DNA from: JAVBKE01 sp031554215
GTDB lineage: Bacteria > Bacillota > Bacilli > JARBTR01
DNA: 30,475 nt
NCBI GenBank assembly: GCA_031554215.1
Contig: JAVBKF010000124.1
Location: forward strand, 1-30,475
Direction of reading: 5' to 3'
Position 1 is the first letter of the stretch, and each line of letters opens with the position of its first letter. The position numbers and the translations under genes were made by a program. Of the stretch, positions 15,404 through 24,847 are shown in pieces. Under the pieces are notes generated by a model. The model searched no databases. It had not been told where the DNA came from and worked only from the letters and a program-made list of their open reading frames with translations.

Positions 15404-16482
15404 GAAAATCAACCAACTTTATCGTTGGTTCTACACTCGTCATTCTATCGCTCGGAATATGTTTTTCTGCTTCCTATTATCTCACGAACTACCTTTTCAA
15501 CCAATTTGGGCAACCAAAATCATTCGTTGCTTTTCTATTCACAAGCTTTCTCGGATTTCTGATCTTCGGTATGGGTGTCAATATCGCGCGGTTCATTTTC
15601 TTGAAATTCCACAAACACGAACCCCCACATAGCCAACTACTTGATGCTATGACCAAGATGTCACAAGGCAATTTCGACGTATTTGTTAAACCGGATATCC
15701 GTGATGAACATGATATCCTAAACTCATTGGCAAGTGGCATCAACCAAATGGCGCAAAGCCTTGGGTCCATGGAAAATTTACGACAGGACTTTATCTCTAA
15801 CGTTTCACATGAAATCCAATCACCTTTAACATCAATTAGTGGCTTTGCAGCACTTCTGAAGAATGACTCATTGCCACCAGAAAAGCGTGCTCACTACATT
15901 GATGTCATTGAAACAGAGAGTAAACGCCTCTCCAAGCTAAGTGATAATTTGCTCAAACTATCTTCACTAGAAAGCAATGTCCATCCGCTTTCGCAACAAA
16001 CATTTCAACTGAATCAACAAATTGAAAATACAGTGCTCATGCTTGAGCCACAATGGATGAAGAAGGAGCTAGAACTATCACTGTCACTTGAAAGGACAAC
16101 GATATCTGGGGATGACGGTTTACTTAGTCAACTGTGGATTAATCTATTGCACAATGCGATTAAGTTCACACCAGAACATGGACAGATCAAGATTTCTCTC
16201 TCGAATAACCAACAGGAAGCGATATGCCAGATTGTCGACACAGGTATTGGCATATCACCAGAGGACCAGCTACATATTTTTGAGCGGTTCTACAAAGCAG
16301 ACCGCTCCCGCGACCGGAGTATCGGAGGAAACGGATTAGGACTTTCCCTAGTACGGAAGATTATTAACCTCCATGGCGGAAAGATTGATATGAAAAGCGA
16401 ACTCGGTGAAGGCACCAATTTTACAGTAACGCTACCACTTCGGTGCCTGGAATCAATACATCAGGCAGATGAAACGGCTTAA
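15400..16482 (+). CDS. Sensor histidine kinase with a very short extracytoplasmic loop
   Basis: The 360-residue protein has two transmembrane segments (about 8-30 and 42-66) with only about 11 residues between them, a HAMP-like linker (about 68-125), a dimerisation domain with the H-box ISNVSHEIQSPL (His137), and an ATPase domain with N-box LLHNAIKF, G1 DTGIGIS and G2 GGNGLGLSL. It would autophosphorylate His137 and pass the phosphate to Asp52 of the regulator encoded just upstream (ATGA overlap). HssS-type kinases have a large extracellular domain; this one does not, so it probably senses inside the membrane or through a partner. Its target genes are not visible here. Confidence 0.9.
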   Translation: MRKSTNFIVGSTLVILSLGICFSASYYLTNYLFNQFGQPKSFVAFLFTSFLGFLIFGMGVNIARFIFLKFHKHEPPHSQLLDAMTKMSQGNFDVFVKPDIRDEHDILNSLASGINQMAQSLGSMENLRQDFISNVSHEIQSPLTSISGFAALLKNDSLPPEKRAHYIDVIETESKRLSKLSDNLLKLSSLESNVHPLSQQTFQLNQQIENTVLMLEPQWMKKELELSLSLERTTISGDDGLLSQLWINLLHNAIKFTPEHGQIKISLSNNQQEAICQIVDTGIGISPEDQLHIFERFYKADRSRDRSIGGNGLGLSLVRKIINLHGGKIDMKSELGEGTNFTVTLPLRCLESIHQADETA

Positions 16483-16600
16483 CTGGGATGTGAATCTCGC
16501 CTTGATTACTAGCATTATCTGTCGTGTTTCTAGCTTTAGTAGACAATAGAATAAACAATCCCTATTTCACAGCGCCTGTGATTTGGTAAAGATGAACCGA

Positions 16601-16655
16601 AAAAAGTATGTGTTTGCAACGACATATCATCGCAAACACATACTTTACACTTTTT
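16601..16655. terminator. Terminator between the histidine kinase gene and pepF
   Basis: GTATGTGTTTGC (16606-16617) pairs perfectly with GCAAACACATAC (16632-16643), flanked by AAAAA on the left and TTTACACTTTTT on the right, so it can serve both converging genes. Confidence 0.8.
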
Positions 16656-16665
16656 AACCAAAAAT

Positions 16666-18483
16666 TTATTTCAATAACATTTTCTCAAGCTCCGTCAAAG
16701 TAAATTCAAATACCTTCATAGCTTCTTCAATTGGTTTTGGCGTGTTCATGTCAACCCCTGCACGCTTCAAAACTTCGATTGGGTAGTCACTTGACCCTGC
16801 TTTAAGGAAATGATTGATATAACGATCCACTGCTGGCTGACCTTCTTCAAGAATCTGCTTGCTCAGTGCAGATGCTGCGCTGAAGCCTGTGGCATACTGA
16901 TACACATAGTAATGGTAATAGAAATGCGGGATTCTTGACCATTCAAGTCCAATTTCCTCGTCAATGATCAGTTCTTCACCAAAGTACTTCTTGTTCAGTG
17001 CATAGTATTCTGCCGTCAACCATTCTGCCGTCAGCGATTCACCTGTTTGAGCATGTTTGTGAATAATATGTTCAAACTCAGCAAACATTGTTTGGCGGAA
17101 AAGAGTGCCGCGGAATGTTTCAAGGTAGTGATTTAATAGGTACAGGCGCTGCTTTTCATCTGTCACCGTTTTGACTAGGTAGTCATGCACGAGTGCCTCA
17201 TTACAAGTGGAGGCAACTTCGGCAACAAAGATTGAATAATTGCCTGTTTGGTACGGCTGGTTCTGACGCGTATAGTAACTGTGCACAGAGTGTCCGAATT
17301 CATGTGCTAATGTGAATAAATTATTAACATTATCTTGCCAGTTCATCAGAATGTATGGGTTCGTACCATATGAACCTGACGAATAAGCCCCACTGCGCTT
17401 ACCACGGTTTTCATGTACATCGACCCAACGGTTATCAAATCCTTCTTTTAGAATGGATTGATATTCTGCCCCAAGTGGTTTCAAGCCGTTTAGGACATGT
17501 TCTTTTGCCAATTCATATGGAATCTCCATTTTCACTTCTTTGACAATCGGTGTGTAAAGATCATACATATGTAATTCTTCAAGACCCAGCACTTGTTTGC
17601 GTAACTTCACATAACGGTGTAGCAAAGGCAAATGCTCATGGACTGTGCTGATCAAGTTATCATACACCGATTCTGGGATCGAATTGTGCTTTAATGCAGA
17701 GTGACGCGCAGAGTCAAAGTGACGAATTTTCGCATAAAAATTGTCTGCTTTAATCTGTCCGTTTAATGTGCTAGCAAATGTGTTGCGATGTGAGCCGTAT
17801 ACTTTATACATCGCTTTAAAAGCAGCTTCTCGCACTGACTGGTCTGCACTTTCTAAGAAAGTGGTATACCGCCCATGGGTTAATTCAACTTCTTCGCCTT
17901 GCTCGTTCTTAATATTTGGGAATGTTAAATCAGCGTTGTTGAGTACGCTAAACGTTTTTGAAGACGCTCTAATAACATCGCCAGCTTCCGCGAGTAACGC
18001 TTCTTGTTCAGCTGGTAACACATGTGGACGCATGATATTGAGTTCTTTTAGACCTTGTTTATATACGGACATCTCAGCTTTTTCTTGGACAAACTGATTT
18101 AATTTTTCTTCAGGAACCTCTAGTAGCTCTGGTGTCATGTAAGAAAATGTACTCGATGACTCAGTATCGAGTGTGCGAATCCGTCCATCCATTGCTTGAT
18201 ATGTCGTGTTCGCTGTATCCTGATCACTACGCATATGCGCATAGGCATAAAGACGTCCCATTCTTTCATCAATACTATCCTGGAGCTGAAGTGCTTCATA
18301 TAGGACATCTGCACTTTCTGCTAATCGTCCAACATACTCATTTCCCTTGGGAATTAATGCTTTAACGGCAGCGTATTCCCCTTCCCACGCCTCGTCTGTT
18401 GCAAAAATGTCCTCTAGACGCCATGTGTCTTGTTCAGGTAGCTCATTCCGTAATGCTAGTGGTGATTGCTTCTTTTCTGTCAT
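16666..18483 (-). CDS. pepF: Oligoendopeptidase F (M3B metallopeptidase)
   Basis: PepF is a cytosolic zinc peptidase that cuts oligopeptides of roughly 7-17 residues. The 605-residue length is standard. The zinc site is HEFGH at residues 394-398, with a following conserved EVAST region bearing the third ligand Glu, and the FRGTLFRQTMFAEFE segment typical of the family. I chose the ATG at 18483, six bases after GGAGGG; the longer frame from 18546 would include that site. In Bacillus a homologue affects peptide signalling in sporulation; no such link is visible here. It is a single gene with a terminator shared with the kinase gene. About 360 bases upstream hold only the hpf terminator and a short GCTAC/GTAGC hairpin. 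Confidence 0.94.
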   Translation of the reverse strand: MTEKKQSPLALRNELPEQDTWRLEDIFATDEAWEGEYAAVKALIPKGNEYVGRLAESADVLYEALQLQDSIDERMGRLYAYAHMRSDQDTANTTYQAMDGRIRTLDTESSSTFSYMTPELLEVPEEKLNQFVQEKAEMSVYKQGLKELNIMRPHVLPAEQEALLAEAGDVIRASSKTFSVLNNADLTFPNIKNEQGEEVELTHGRYTTFLESADQSVREAAFKAMYKVYGSHRNTFASTLNGQIKADNFYAKIRHFDSARHSALKHNSIPESVYDNLISTVHEHLPLLHRYVKLRKQVLGLEELHMYDLYTPIVKEVKMEIPYELAKEHVLNGLKPLGAEYQSILKEGFDNRWVDVHENRGKRSGAYSSGSYGTNPYILMNWQDNVNNLFTLAHEFGHSVHSYYTRQNQPYQTGNYSIFVAEVASTCNEALVHDYLVKTVTDEKQRLYLLNHYLETFRGTLFRQTMFAEFEHIIHKHAQTGESLTAEWLTAEYYALNKKYFGEELIIDEEIGLEWSRIPHFYYHYYVYQYATGFSAASALSKQILEEGQPAVDRYINHFLKAGSSDYPIEVLKRAGVDMNTPKPIEEAMKVFEFTLTELEKMLLK

Positions 18484-18744
18484 CATATTCCCTCCATTCA
18501 TTGTGACCATTGTACTATTATATACACTAAAAAACCAATTAATCACTTATTGGTGAGGTACCGTTAAAGTTCTCTCTGGGGGTTCGTGCTACTTTGGTAG
18601 CTTTTCATTTGAGAAATTCTGACGTTTGCTATTCTCATTAGCATCGAATAAATTGGGACTGGTCTATTTCCCGGTTGCTTCTACGAAGGCAATTGTGCGT
18701 GAAGGAACCAGCGAAGGCTGCGGGGTGGGGGCCTTCATGCTGTC

Positions 18745-18790
18745 AAAAAAACACTACGCTACAAAGGTTCATTCACCTGTCAGCGTAGTG
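18745..18790 (-). terminator. Rho-independent terminator of hpf
   Basis: On the minus strand CACTACGCT pairs perfectly with AGCGTAGTG across a 21-base loop and is followed by TTTTTTT, about 53 bases after the hpf stop. Confidence 0.8.
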
Positions 18791-18843
18791 CTTTGCTATT
18801 ATAGCCGGATGCTTCTGTACTCAGTATCCGTTATTTTCATCTC

Positions 18844-19386
18844 CTAATTAACCTGAATTAAACCATAACGACCATCATCACGTTTGTAGACAATGTTTGT
18901 ATCATCTGATTCAGATGATGAGAACACGTAGAAAGTATGACCTAATAAATTCATTTGCAGAATTGCTTCCTCGGTATCCATTGGCTTGAGTTCAAATTGT
19001 TTTGTCCGAACTACTGAAATTTCTTCATCCTCAGCGACTGAAGTATCAACTGCAACTGCGGTAAATAGATTTTCTTTCCCTTTCTCTCTCCATTTACGAT
19101 TCACTTTGGTTTTGTGCTTTCTAATTTGACGTTCTAACTTCTCAGAAATCAAATCAATCGCTGCATACATATCAGATGTTTTCTCTTCGGCGCGAAGCAC
19201 AAGTTGTCTCATTGTAATGGTTACTTCTACTTTAGATGTTTTATCAGGGTTAACTTTCATATTAATGTGAACATTTGCGTTTGTAGCCTGCTCAAAATAA
19301 CGCTCTAAACGACCGATCTTTTTTTCAGTATACTCACGAATAGCAGGTGTTATGGTGAGATTTTCTCCACGAATATTATAGTTCAT
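18844..19386 (-). CDS. hpf: Long-form ribosome hibernation promoting factor
   Basis: Long HPF binds the 30S subunit and pairs two 70S ribosomes into inactive 100S dimers in stationary phase. The 180-residue protein has the N-terminal S30AE domain (about 1-100, NYNIRGENLTITPAIREYTE) and a C-terminal dimerisation domain (about 125-180, VVRTKQFELKPMDTEEAI). I chose the ATG at 19386 because it lies seven bases after AGGAGG; the ATG two codons earlier is too close. It follows comFC on the same strand, as in Bacillus and Listeria, and has its own terminator; secA, which normally follows, is not downstream here. Confidence 0.95.
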   Translation of the reverse strand: MNYNIRGENLTITPAIREYTEKKIGRLERYFEQATNANVHINMKVNPDKTSKVEVTITMRQLVLRAEEKTSDMYAAIDLISEKLERQIRKHKTKVNRKWREKGKENLFTAVAVDTSVAEDEEISVVRTKQFELKPMDTEEAILQMNLLGHTFYVFSSSESDDTNIVYKRDDGRYGLIQVN

Positions 19387-19527
19387 ACTCATTCCTCCTA
19401 AATTTGAAGAGTCAAGTGAAACCTACTCTTCACCTAGCTCCATTATACCATCTGACAGAAGTTTCGACCAATAAATACATAAAATTTCATTGAAATACCA
19501 AAATTTTGTCCTGTAATCTTTCCGTAT

Positions 19528-20229
19528 TCACCCTCTGATTAGGGTAAAAGAGTGAACCGTGCAGGCACCACAATCTTCCTTCAAAACCTCAGCAGCGTAT
19601 TGTAATGTTCGCCCAGTTGTATAGATATCATCCAGCAACAGCACCGATTTGCCGCTTACATCAATGGCATTTGCAGAGAAAACTTGTACACCTGCCAGAC
19701 GTGCTTCGCGGTCTTTCTTCGCCTGTTTCTCACTATGAATACGGTTCAGTGCGACCACCATCTCGGTACCACCTAGCACACCAATTGCCTCTGCCTGATT
19801 AAAACCGCGTTCAAGATGCCGTTCTCTACTAAGCGGAATCGGCACAACTACATCTACTTTTCTCAGCTGAATTAAACCAGAAAATATTTTGAACAGTTCG
19901 TAGTCACCACGATACTTGATTCTAGCAATGATGTCTTTCAGAAATTCATTGTAATGGAATAACGATGTGTTCCCATCAAGAAAGCATTTTGTACTCATCT
20001 TCCATCTGACACAGTCAAGGCAGACACCATCCACCACATATTCCGGTGCCAATCGGTTTAATTCCCGGAAACAAAATGAACAGACAGGACCACTGATTCG
20101 CTCTAGATTGGCTTCACATTGCACACAGAGATAGGATTTTTTTCGTTGAAAGAAAATATCCTGCCAACCAAAAGGTGGCATCACCGCGCCAAAACAATTC
20201 AGGCATCGTTGTTCTGAAAATAGCGCCAT
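19528..20229 (-). CDS. comFC: ComFC family phosphoribosyltransferase-like competence protein
   Basis: ComFC takes part in DNA uptake for natural transformation, probably by helping single-stranded DNA into the cytosol together with ComFA. The 233-residue protein has an N-terminal zinc-finger region with paired cysteines (Cys9/12, Cys35/38, Cys50/53) and a C-terminal phosphoribosyltransferase-like domain with PIPLSRERHLERGFNQ and the nucleotide motif LLLDDIYTTGRT. The ATG at 20229 follows AAGGAGG closely. A longer in-frame start at 20337 overlaps the comFA stop (ATGATG) and would add 36 residues with a hydrophobic stretch; I think it less likely. It is downstream of comFA in the same operon. 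Confidence 0.92.
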   Translation of the reverse strand: MALFSEQRCLNCFGAVMPPFGWQDIFFQRKKSYLCVQCEANLERISGPVCSFCFRELNRLAPEYVVDGVCLDCVRWKMSTKCFLDGNTSLFHYNEFLKDIIARIKYRGDYELFKIFSGLIQLRKVDVVVPIPLSRERHLERGFNQAEAIGVLGGTEMVVALNRIHSEKQAKKDREARLAGVQVFSANAIDVSGKSVLLLDDIYTTGRTLQYAAEVLKEDCGACTVHSFTLIRG

Positions 20230-20333
20230 TAATTTATCCTCCTTTTCATTGGTTTTGGTTTTCTCGGAAACACTTATATGCCATGATGGCAAGGCAACAG
20301 AAAATGCAAACAAAATCACCAGCCGGCGCGCCA

Positions 20334-21689
20334 TCATTCAACACCCAGCAGTCCCTTTTCTTTCGCCAATTGATTATTACGACGAATATGGTGAATCGCC
20401 GAAAGCATTGATTTTGTTTTACCATAATGAAAGAAAATAATCTCGCCCGTTGGATACTGCGGGTTACGACCAACGCGCCCAGCAATCTGCACAAGCGCCG
20501 CTTCTGTAAAAATTTGATTCTCAGCACCAATAACAAGCACATCAACCGCTTTAATGGTAATACCACGTTCGAGGATTGTTGTTGTCAAAAGCCCGGCAAA
20601 TACCCCGTTTCGCAGATCATCAACCTTTTCCTTACGTGCAGGATCAGCGGCATGGACAGACGAGACATGAGGAACTAGTTGCTGTATCAAAGGCAGTGCC
20701 TTTTCCATTGCTTCAATATCAGGAAAGAATAGTAAAAAGGGGCGTGACTGCTTCATTAACCAAGCAGTGAGTCGTTTTGGTAACTTCCCTGCTTCAATCA
20801 TTTTCTTCCAGTCTCCAATCCAGCGCATTGTCGGCACTGGATTCGGATGTCGATGAAAACGAGCTGGAATTAGATAACCATTGCGCTCACCGCTAAAGTA
20901 CTGCCGCTGCCATTCTCTTGATGGGGTCGCTGTTAAATAGACGGTCGTTGCCTGCGGTTTAGCGGCTGTTTTTGCTGCATATTGCAAGTGCGTATCCATT
21001 GAAAAAGGAAAGGCATCTACTTCGTCGATGACAATCATTTCAAAGGCATTTTTGAAGCGAAATAATTGATGAGTTGTTGTTAAAACAAGCTGGGCACAGG
21101 CGTGCTTTTCCTCACTATTACCATGAAGTGTTGCGATTGATGTCTCTGGAAATGCTGCTTTGATGCGAGTTTCGAGTTCGAGAATGACATCGACGCGGGG
21201 GCAGGCAAGCGCAACACGGTAACCTTGCTGTAAGGCAAACTCAATGCCAGGGAAAATCAATTCCGTTTTTCCAGCTCCTGCAACTGCCCAGAGGAGGATG
21301 TCGTCATGTTGCTCAAGCGCAGTAATTATTCTTGCCCCTGCTTCACTTTGCTGTGGTGAAAGTTGTCCTTGCCAATGACAATGTGACGCTTGCCAAAGTG
21401 GTGGTTCCCCGCACCACGTGTAGAGCTGTGTGCATACCGAAACACGCCCCATCATAATACAATTCCGGCAATACTGACATTCTCGCTGACACTGGTAACA
21501 GGGATACAATGCAAACAGAAAAGGATCAATATTTCCACAACGTTGACACTGTCCATCCTGAATACCCGGCGTATTTTTTACGTAGCCATACGTGACATGG
21601 TCAAAAATAACGGAGGCTGAGAAGGGGATTTCACTTTGGAGTAATGCACGTCCGTGAAGATGTTGCTGAAGTTCTACGGAGAATATCAA
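20334..21689 (-). CDS. comFA: ComFA, DEAD-box-like ATPase of DNA uptake
   Basis: ComFA is a superfamily 2 helicase-like ATPase at the inner face of the membrane that drives transforming DNA inward. The 451-residue protein has an N-terminal four-cysteine zinc finger region (Cys48, Cys51, Cys74, Cys77 are candidates), Walker A AGAGKT at 137-142, Walker B DEVD at 222-225, the TATPS motif III and C-terminal motifs TTTILERGIT and QIAGRVGR. The start is a TTG with GAGGTG eight bases upstream; an in-frame TGA a few codons earlier rules out a longer N-terminus. With comFC it suggests competence capacity. No ComK box was confirmed upstream. comFB is absent. Confidence 0.94.
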   Translation of the reverse strand: MIFSVELQQHLHGRALLQSEIPFSASVIFDHVTYGYVKNTPGIQDGQCQRCGNIDPFLFALYPCYQCQRECQYCRNCIMMGRVSVCTQLYTWCGEPPLWQASHCHWQGQLSPQQSEAGARIITALEQHDDILLWAVAGAGKTELIFPGIEFALQQGYRVALACPRVDVILELETRIKAAFPETSIATLHGNSEEKHACAQLVLTTTHQLFRFKNAFEMIVIDEVDAFPFSMDTHLQYAAKTAAKPQATTVYLTATPSREWQRQYFSGERNGYLIPARFHRHPNPVPTMRWIGDWKKMIEAGKLPKRLTAWLMKQSRPFLLFFPDIEAMEKALPLIQQLVPHVSSVHAADPARKEKVDDLRNGVFAGLLTTTILERGITIKAVDVLVIGAENQIFTEAALVQIAGRVGRNPQYPTGEIIFFHYGKTKSMLSAIHHIRRNNQLAKEKGLLGVE

Positions 21690-22718
21690 ATACGAGGCAC
21701 CTCAACTTTCGATTGATTTAAACGATCGGCCAACGCTAGTAGGTCAGGATAAATCGTATCGGTCAGCCAACTGGCTTGCCTCTGCAAAGGGCGCAATGGA
21801 GACTTTCATTTCTAGGAAATCATTGTCTGTGGATTTACTACTCGATCATTGGAGTGAAATAGAGAAATCGTCTATGATATAGGGATAGAGGGGATAGGAT
21901 AGAGCATCTTTAACAGTACCTGTATGTACAAAATAGCGTGTTACTTTAAGAGACTTAGGGGTTAGATACATATTAGCATCATCGCGGATTCATAATGATT
22001 AGCTGGGTTAGTCAATGAGAAGATACAAAAGGGGAAGATCGATTGTGTAAACTTGATAGAATCCAAAAGGAGGTAGCCAGAATTGACCTTGTACTGCTTT
22101 AAATTATGTTAGCGCGTGCGAAACAACAACCTGTAGTCCGAAGAACTACCTTTTTAAAAGCTTCTGAAAATGGTCCATTTTTAAACGCTAGCGTTCACCT
22201 TATACGAATCATATCATGCCTGTACAATGTTAGCCAGTGAATCATACAGCAGTTAGCATCATCATGTACCAGTCTCTCATCACTTGTAACAAGTTTCAAC
22301 AACTTACATCACTTTTCATGCAATTTTACCGCCAATAATCGTTAAAAATTTTTTTCATATTGAACCAAAAAACAACTCACAATACTGTTACAGATTACAC
22401 GAAGAAGAACATCATCCACATTCATGTCTTTAATAGCAAAAACCACTAACCATTATCGCGTTCCGTTTCATTACATTTAAAAAACTGATGGACAAACTAA
22501 GCATGGGTTTGTAGAATGAATACTAATGAAGTCCCAGAGGGGCGACTCGTTAATTCTTAACCGAAAAATATTTTCAAGAGACAAACAGCGTGATGTTTCG
22601 GCTTAGCGCAGTCACCTTAGCACTACTCACACTACACATAGTGATGATCAAACACACATATAAAAGGTCTCGCTCGCCCCGATAGTAAGAATGACGACAA
22701 TCTTTATCAATAAACATA
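21690..22718. other. About 1 kb without a recognisable gene
   Basis: No reading frame above 60 codons occurs on either strand. Visible items are a GATAG-rich tract at 21876-21904, an AAAAGGAGGTAG site at 22068 with no open frame after it, a small hairpin GTAGT/ACTAC followed by CTTTTTAA near 22135-22160, and GGGGCGA near 22540 that could pair with TCGCCCC near 22675. Nothing identifies it as a known RNA. It must hold the divergent promoters of comFA and yvyE. Confidence 0.5.
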
Positions 22719-22730
22719 ATGGAGTTTACT

Positions 22731-23366
22731 ATGGCAGGAAATTATCGAACGATTGCCGCAGTTGGTTCGTCTGAAATCGTGATTCAAAAATCACGCTTCA
22801 TCGCCCATGTAGCTAGAACTGCGACTGAAAGTGAAGCGCAAGCATTTATCCAAGGCATTAAAAAACAATATTGGGATGCAACCCATAACTGCTCAGCTTA
22901 CCTCATCGGAGAAAACGGCATGATCCAAAAAGCAAATGATGACGGTGAACCTTCAGGTACTGCTGGCGTTCCAATGCTCGAAGTGTTAAAAAAACGGCAG
23001 CTACGTGATGTCACCGTTGTAGTGACGCGCTATTTTGGCGGCATTAAACTCGGCGCAGGAGGACTGATTCGGGCATATGGCAGTGCAACTTCCGATAGCA
23101 TCAATCAGGTCGGCATTGCCGAATGCTTACTCATGCGCGTAATGCAAATCACGGTTGATTACACACTTTATGGCAAGGTTGAAAACGAACTCCTTCAAGC
23201 AAACTACACAGTCAAAGCTGTCAGATTTACCGAACATGTCGAGGTCGACGTATTAGTCGAAGAAGCTGAAACTGCGCGTTTTGACCGCTGGATAACGAAT
23301 ATTACTAATGGCGGACTGATTCTCACGCAAGGCGAACAGGTCTACTCAGAACGACCTGCTGAATGA
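22731..23366 (+). CDS. yvyE: YigZ/YvyE (IMPACT, UPF0029) family protein
   Basis: This 211-residue protein belongs to the family of bacterial YigZ and eukaryotic IMPACT. It shows KSRFIAH, the ATHNCSAY motif, DDGEPSGTAG, TRYFGGIKLGAGGL and a C-terminal ferredoxin-like DUF1949 half (about 135-205). Its biochemical role in bacteria is not settled; links to translation are suggested by the eukaryotic relative. I chose the ATG at 22731, seven bases after GGAG; an ATG at 22719 overlaps that site. It stands alone on the plus strand, facing the flavoprotein gene at its 3' end. In B. subtilis the gene is also near the comF region. Confidence 0.93.
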   Translation: MAGNYRTIAAVGSSEIVIQKSRFIAHVARTATESEAQAFIQGIKKQYWDATHNCSAYLIGENGMIQKANDDGEPSGTAGVPMLEVLKKRQLRDVTVVVTRYFGGIKLGAGGLIRAYGSATSDSINQVGIAECLLMRVMQITVDYTLYGKVENELLQANYTVKAVRFTEHVEVDVLVEEAETARFDRWITNITNGGLILTQGEQVYSERPAE

Positions 23367-23422
23367 ACACCCATTTTGCCCTAGCTCATATCATTGCTAG
23401 CGTACATTTTGCGGGTCCATTC

Positions 23423-24847
23423 CTATCTAAACCAACGAATATACTTCTCTGCAACTTTTGGCAGTATGCCATTAAATAATTTTTCTCGCCAATACAAATC
23501 AGCTGTCCGTTGCACTGCAGCTGCATGACTAGGATACGGATAAATGATTTGAGATAGATCACCAATCTTGTGCCCCTTCTTCACTGCAAGTATCACCATT
23601 TGCATCCAGTCTCCAGCACCTTTTCCTACCGCGTGAGCTCCAATGATCTTCCCTTTACGATTTGTGATAAGCTTCACCAAACCTGTTGTCGCATGATCCG
23701 CCACAAAGCGGTCAACATCATCGAGATTCGCCTTATAAACGACAGGATTAACCCCAGCTACCAACGCTTCCTGTTCAGTCATACCAAAGTGAAAAATCTC
23801 CGGACTTGTGTAAATTGTCCACGGAATATGGGTGTAGCGCATCTTTTTCGGCACACCTAACACCGCATTTTGCACAACGGTTTTCCCTTCCTCGCCTGCC
23901 ACATGGGTGAATAAATAGCGACCATTGACATCACCAATGGCATAAATATGTGGCACACTTGTCCGAAGCTGTGCATCCGTTTCAATAAAGCCACGTTCAT
24001 CACATCGCACACCGATACCCCGAAGCGCAAGCTGGTCACTATTTGGCTTACGTCCAGCAGCCACAAGAATTTCATCCACAGTCAGTGTCACTATCTCACC
24101 ATCCCGGCGAAGCTTCACCTGCTTACGGCCGTCAACCAAATCAATCGATACCACCTCAGTATCCAGCCAGATTGTCACCTCATTCTCGATGACCCTCCGG
24201 GCCACATCACGAATATCCGTATCTTCACTCGGCAAGAAAGTTTTCGACTGCTCGGCAATCGTTACCTTTGAACCGAGTTTCGCGAGTGCTTGCGCGAGTT
24301 CTAGTCCAATAGCACCGGCACCGATGACAAGTAATTCCTTTGGTAACTGAGTCTGCTCGAAAATCGTCTCATTCGTCCAATAGGAGCAGCTATCTAAACC
24401 TGATATTGGTGGCACAAAAGGCCTCGTTCCCGTGGCAATCACAATCCGCTTTCCATAAATCTCTTCATCGCCAATCTTCACTGTATGATCAGAACTGAAC
24501 CTACCTACGCCCTTATACAAATGAACCCCCATCGAAGTGAACCGCTCGTCACTATCATGCTTCTGAATCATTTTAACCGCCAGGCGCACACGATCATTGA
24601 CTACAGCCAGCGAAATCTCACCATTATAAGCCAAACCAAATTGCTCAGCCGTTGTGCGCGCCGTATGAACCTGGCGCGCGACTTCAATCATCGCTTTAGA
24701 AGGCACACAACCGACATGCAGACAATCGCCACCTAATGTTGACTCCTTTTCAATCAGTGCCACTTTTGCTCCCATCGAGCTGGCTCCCGAAGCCACTGTC
24801 AAACCACCTGCACCGCCGCCAATCACAATCACATCATATTTCTTCAT
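23423..24847 (-). CDS. MerA/Lpd-like FAD-dependent pyridine nucleotide-disulfide oxidoreductase
   Basis: This 474-residue flavoprotein has an FAD-binding VIGGGAGGLT at 8-17, the redox pair Cys42 and Cys47 in GGDCLHVGCVPSK, an NAD(P)-binding VIGAGAIGLELAQ near 170, an FAD-contacting YAIGDV and a dimerisation domain. At the C-terminus the His and Glu of dihydrolipoamide dehydrogenase (HPTxxE) are replaced by Tyr and Ala (YPYPSHAAAV), a pattern nearer to mercuric reductase, but the C-terminal Cys pair of MerA is absent. The electron acceptor is therefore unknown. The start at 24847 follows GGGCGGGAGA. It overlaps the CDP-alcohol transferase gene by 14 bases, so the two are translated together as the last genes of the ynj-like operon. 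Confidence 0.88.
   Translation of the reverse strand: MKKYDVIVIGGGAGGLTVASGASSMGAKVALIEKESTLGGDCLHVGCVPSKAMIEVARQVHTARTTAEQFGLAYNGEISLAVVNDRVRLAVKMIQKHDSDERFTSMGVHLYKGVGRFSSDHTVKIGDEEIYGKRIVIATGTRPFVPPISGLDSCSYWTNETIFEQTQLPKELLVIGAGAIGLELAQALAKLGSKVTIAEQSKTFLPSEDTDIRDVARRVIENEVTIWLDTEVVSIDLVDGRKQVKLRRDGEIVTLTVDEILVAAGRKPNSDQLALRGIGVRCDERGFIETDAQLRTSVPHIYAIGDVNGRYLFTHVAGEEGKTVVQNAVLGVPKKMRYTHIPWTIYTSPEIFHFGMTEQEALVAGVNPVVYKANLDDVDRFVADHATTGLVKLITNRKGKIIGAHAVGKGAGDWMQMVILAVKKGHKIGDLSQIIYPYPSHAAAVQRTADLYWREKLFNGILPKVAEKYIRWFR

Noticed and set aside
18560..18610. Possible riboswitch or T-box in the pepF leader
   Set aside because: Only a 5-bp GCTAC/GTAGC hairpin is present; none of the conserved T-box or SAM-riboswitch motifs is visible.
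18626..18847. 73-codon plus-strand frame between pepF and hpf
   Set aside because: It runs through the hpf terminator hairpin, has no ribosome binding site and no family.
21694..21830. Coding-like fragments on the minus strand just before comFA, one ending at a TGA that overlaps the comFA TTG
   Set aside because: Two different short frames would have to be joined and no family is recognisable; too weak to call a pseudogene.
21876..21904. GATAG-rich short tract
   Set aside because: Irregular and under 30 bases; no CRISPR-like spacing or clear tandem unit.
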